A program made the translations under genes and the position numbers. A model generated the notes under the pieces. The model was not told the DNA's origin and ran no database searches. It saw only the letters and a list, made by a program, of their open reading frames with translations. This document shows positions 4,693-5,486 of a stretch of DNA of 5,486 bases, piece by piece; within the stretch, counting starts at the first letter, position 1, and every line of letters starts with the position of its first letter. The stretch covers positions 1 to 5,486 of the forward strand of contig JAKSPX010000120.1 of the NCBI GenBank assembly GCA_024404415.1, in the 5' to 3' direction. This DNA comes from Clostridia bacterium. GTDB taxonomy: Bacteria; Bacillota; Clostridia; Oscillospirales; QAMX01.

Positions 4693-5486
4693 TTAGTCAA
4701 GGAAGGCGAGGATACTCCCTGTGAGGCCGGAATCATCGGCGCACTCGATCCTGACGCGGGCGAGCTTGCCGGAAAGGCCGCCTTGGGGAAGCGTGAAGAG
4801 GTGATAATTCTCGGTGTAGCCGCTTGTCACGCCGAATTCATCGCTTTCAAACAACACGACGGCCTCGCGCCCGATCTCACTTTTGATCACGTCGCGGGAA
4901 ATGTCGGCGGTGAGGTGGCCGAGGACGCGCGCACGGCGCTCCTTTTCGGCGCGGGGGATCTGGTTTTCCATGCGGGCGGCGCGGGTGCCGGTGCGGATGG
5001 AGTAGGGGAAGACGTGCACCTTGTCAAAGCGGATGCCGCGGCAGAAATCGCAGGTCGCTTCAAATTCCTCCTCGCTCTCGCCGGGGAAGCCGGTGATGAT
5101 GTCGGTGGTGACGGCGGCGTTGGGGAAATATCGCCTGAGCCTTTCGACCACCTCGGTGAAGAGCGCGGTGTCGTATTTTCTTCCCATGCGCTTGAGAACG
5201 GTGTCACAGCCCGACTGCAGCGAGAGGTGGAAGTGCGGGCAGAGGTTGGAAAGCGGTGCGAGCTTCCGGCAGAAATCCTCGGTGACGGTGCGCGGCTCAA
5301 GCGAGCCGAGGCGGAGGCGGGTGTTCCCCGCGGCGGAGGAGAGGCGTAGGATCAGGTCGGCAAGGGTGGGCTTTTCAGGGAGATCCTGCCCGTAGGAGGC
5401 GATCTCGATGCCGGTGAGGACGATCTCACGGAAGCCCTCGGAAGAAAGGCGCCTGACCTCGCTTTCGGCAAAGGCCGGGTCGATGG
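4693..5486 (-). CDS. mtaB: MtaB-type tRNA (N6-threonylcarbamoyladenosine-37-C2) methylthiotransferase (5' partial)
   Basis: MtaB is a radical-SAM enzyme that adds a methylthio group to t6A at position 37 of ANN-decoding tRNAs in the cytoplasm. The 263 residues here are the C-terminal ~60% of a protein usually about 430-450 long. The reading frame continues past the window edge, so the N-terminal MTTase domain and the radical-SAM CxxxCxxC cysteines are not visible. Visible family marks are LTGIEIASYG, LRLGSLEP, LSLQSGCDTVLKRM, TTDIITGFPGE and VFPYSIRTGTRAARM, which match MtaB better than MiaB or RimO as I recall them. The last ~60 residues (from about IGREAVVLF to the end) are a TRAM domain that binds the tRNA. 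The ATG at 5187 is internal. The lipoprotein gene follows after 24 nt, so they likely share a transcript; a functional link is not evident. Confidence 0.93.
   Translation of the reverse strand, partial: IDPAFAESEVRRLSSEGFREIVLTGIEIASYGQDLPEKPTLADLILRLSSAAGNTRLRLGSLEPRTVTEDFCRKLAPLSNLCPHFHLSLQSGCDTVLKRMGRKYDTALFTEVVERLRRYFPNAAVTTDIITGFPGESEEEFEATCDFCRGIRFDKVHVFPYSIRTGTRAARMENQIPRAEKERRARVLGHLTADISRDVIKSEIGREAVVLFESDEFGVTSGYTENYHLFTLPQGGLSGKLARVRIECADDSGLTGSILAFLD

Noticed and set aside
4783..5349. Plus-strand ORF of 188 residues opposite mtaB
   Set aside because: It is an antisense shadow; the minus strand carries the conserved MtaB motifs throughout.

Overview
The window is about 5.5 kb of a bacterial chromosome, most likely from an uncultured Clostridia/Oscillospiraceae-type Firmicute. 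This rests on a clostridial-style HelD, an MtaB-type tRNA methylthiotransferase, AAAGGA(G) Shine-Dalgarno sites about 8 nt before the starts, a lipoprotein signal ending LSAC, GC-rich coding sequence with an AT-rich patch, and short CGTAGGG-flanked palindromes of a kind I recall as common in gut Clostridia assemblies. The taxonomy is inference. Both ends of the window cut through genes.

Left part (1-1914, + strand): the C-terminal ~637 residues of HelD, the UvrD-like ATPase that strips stalled RNA polymerase from DNA. All the usual superfamily 1 motifs are visible.

Middle (1915-2608): about 700 bp with no credible gene but much structure. It holds a pyrimidine tract built from four 11-bp units, a 95-bp purine tract of opposite base sense, a strong hairpin beside that tract, and a cluster of short palindromes with CGTAGGG/CCCTACG flanks. 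Two of these palindromes are inverted copies whose stems differ by compensatory changes. This looks like a landing zone for dispersed palindromic repeats.

Next (2609-3060): an AT-rich island (about 38% GC by hand count for 2641-3060). It carries an unrecognised + strand ORF with a fair ribosome binding site. The codon-aligned antisense frame encodes a hydrophobic peptide, so which strand is coding, if either, is undecided.

Right part (3045-5486, - strand, transcribed right to left): mtaB (N-terminus outside the window), then 24 nt later a small lipoprotein, then after a 130-nt gap containing another CGTAGGGG palindrome, a membrane-anchored GH16 family glycoside hydrolase. MtaB and the lipoprotein are probably co-transcribed. 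GH16 may be on the same transcript or have its own promoter; none is obvious. The lipoprotein and GH16 both act outside the membrane, whereas MtaB modifies tRNA in the cytoplasm, so no shared pathway is evident. I found no clearly new multi-gene system. The most interesting material is the non-coding repeat zone and the orphan AT-rich island.
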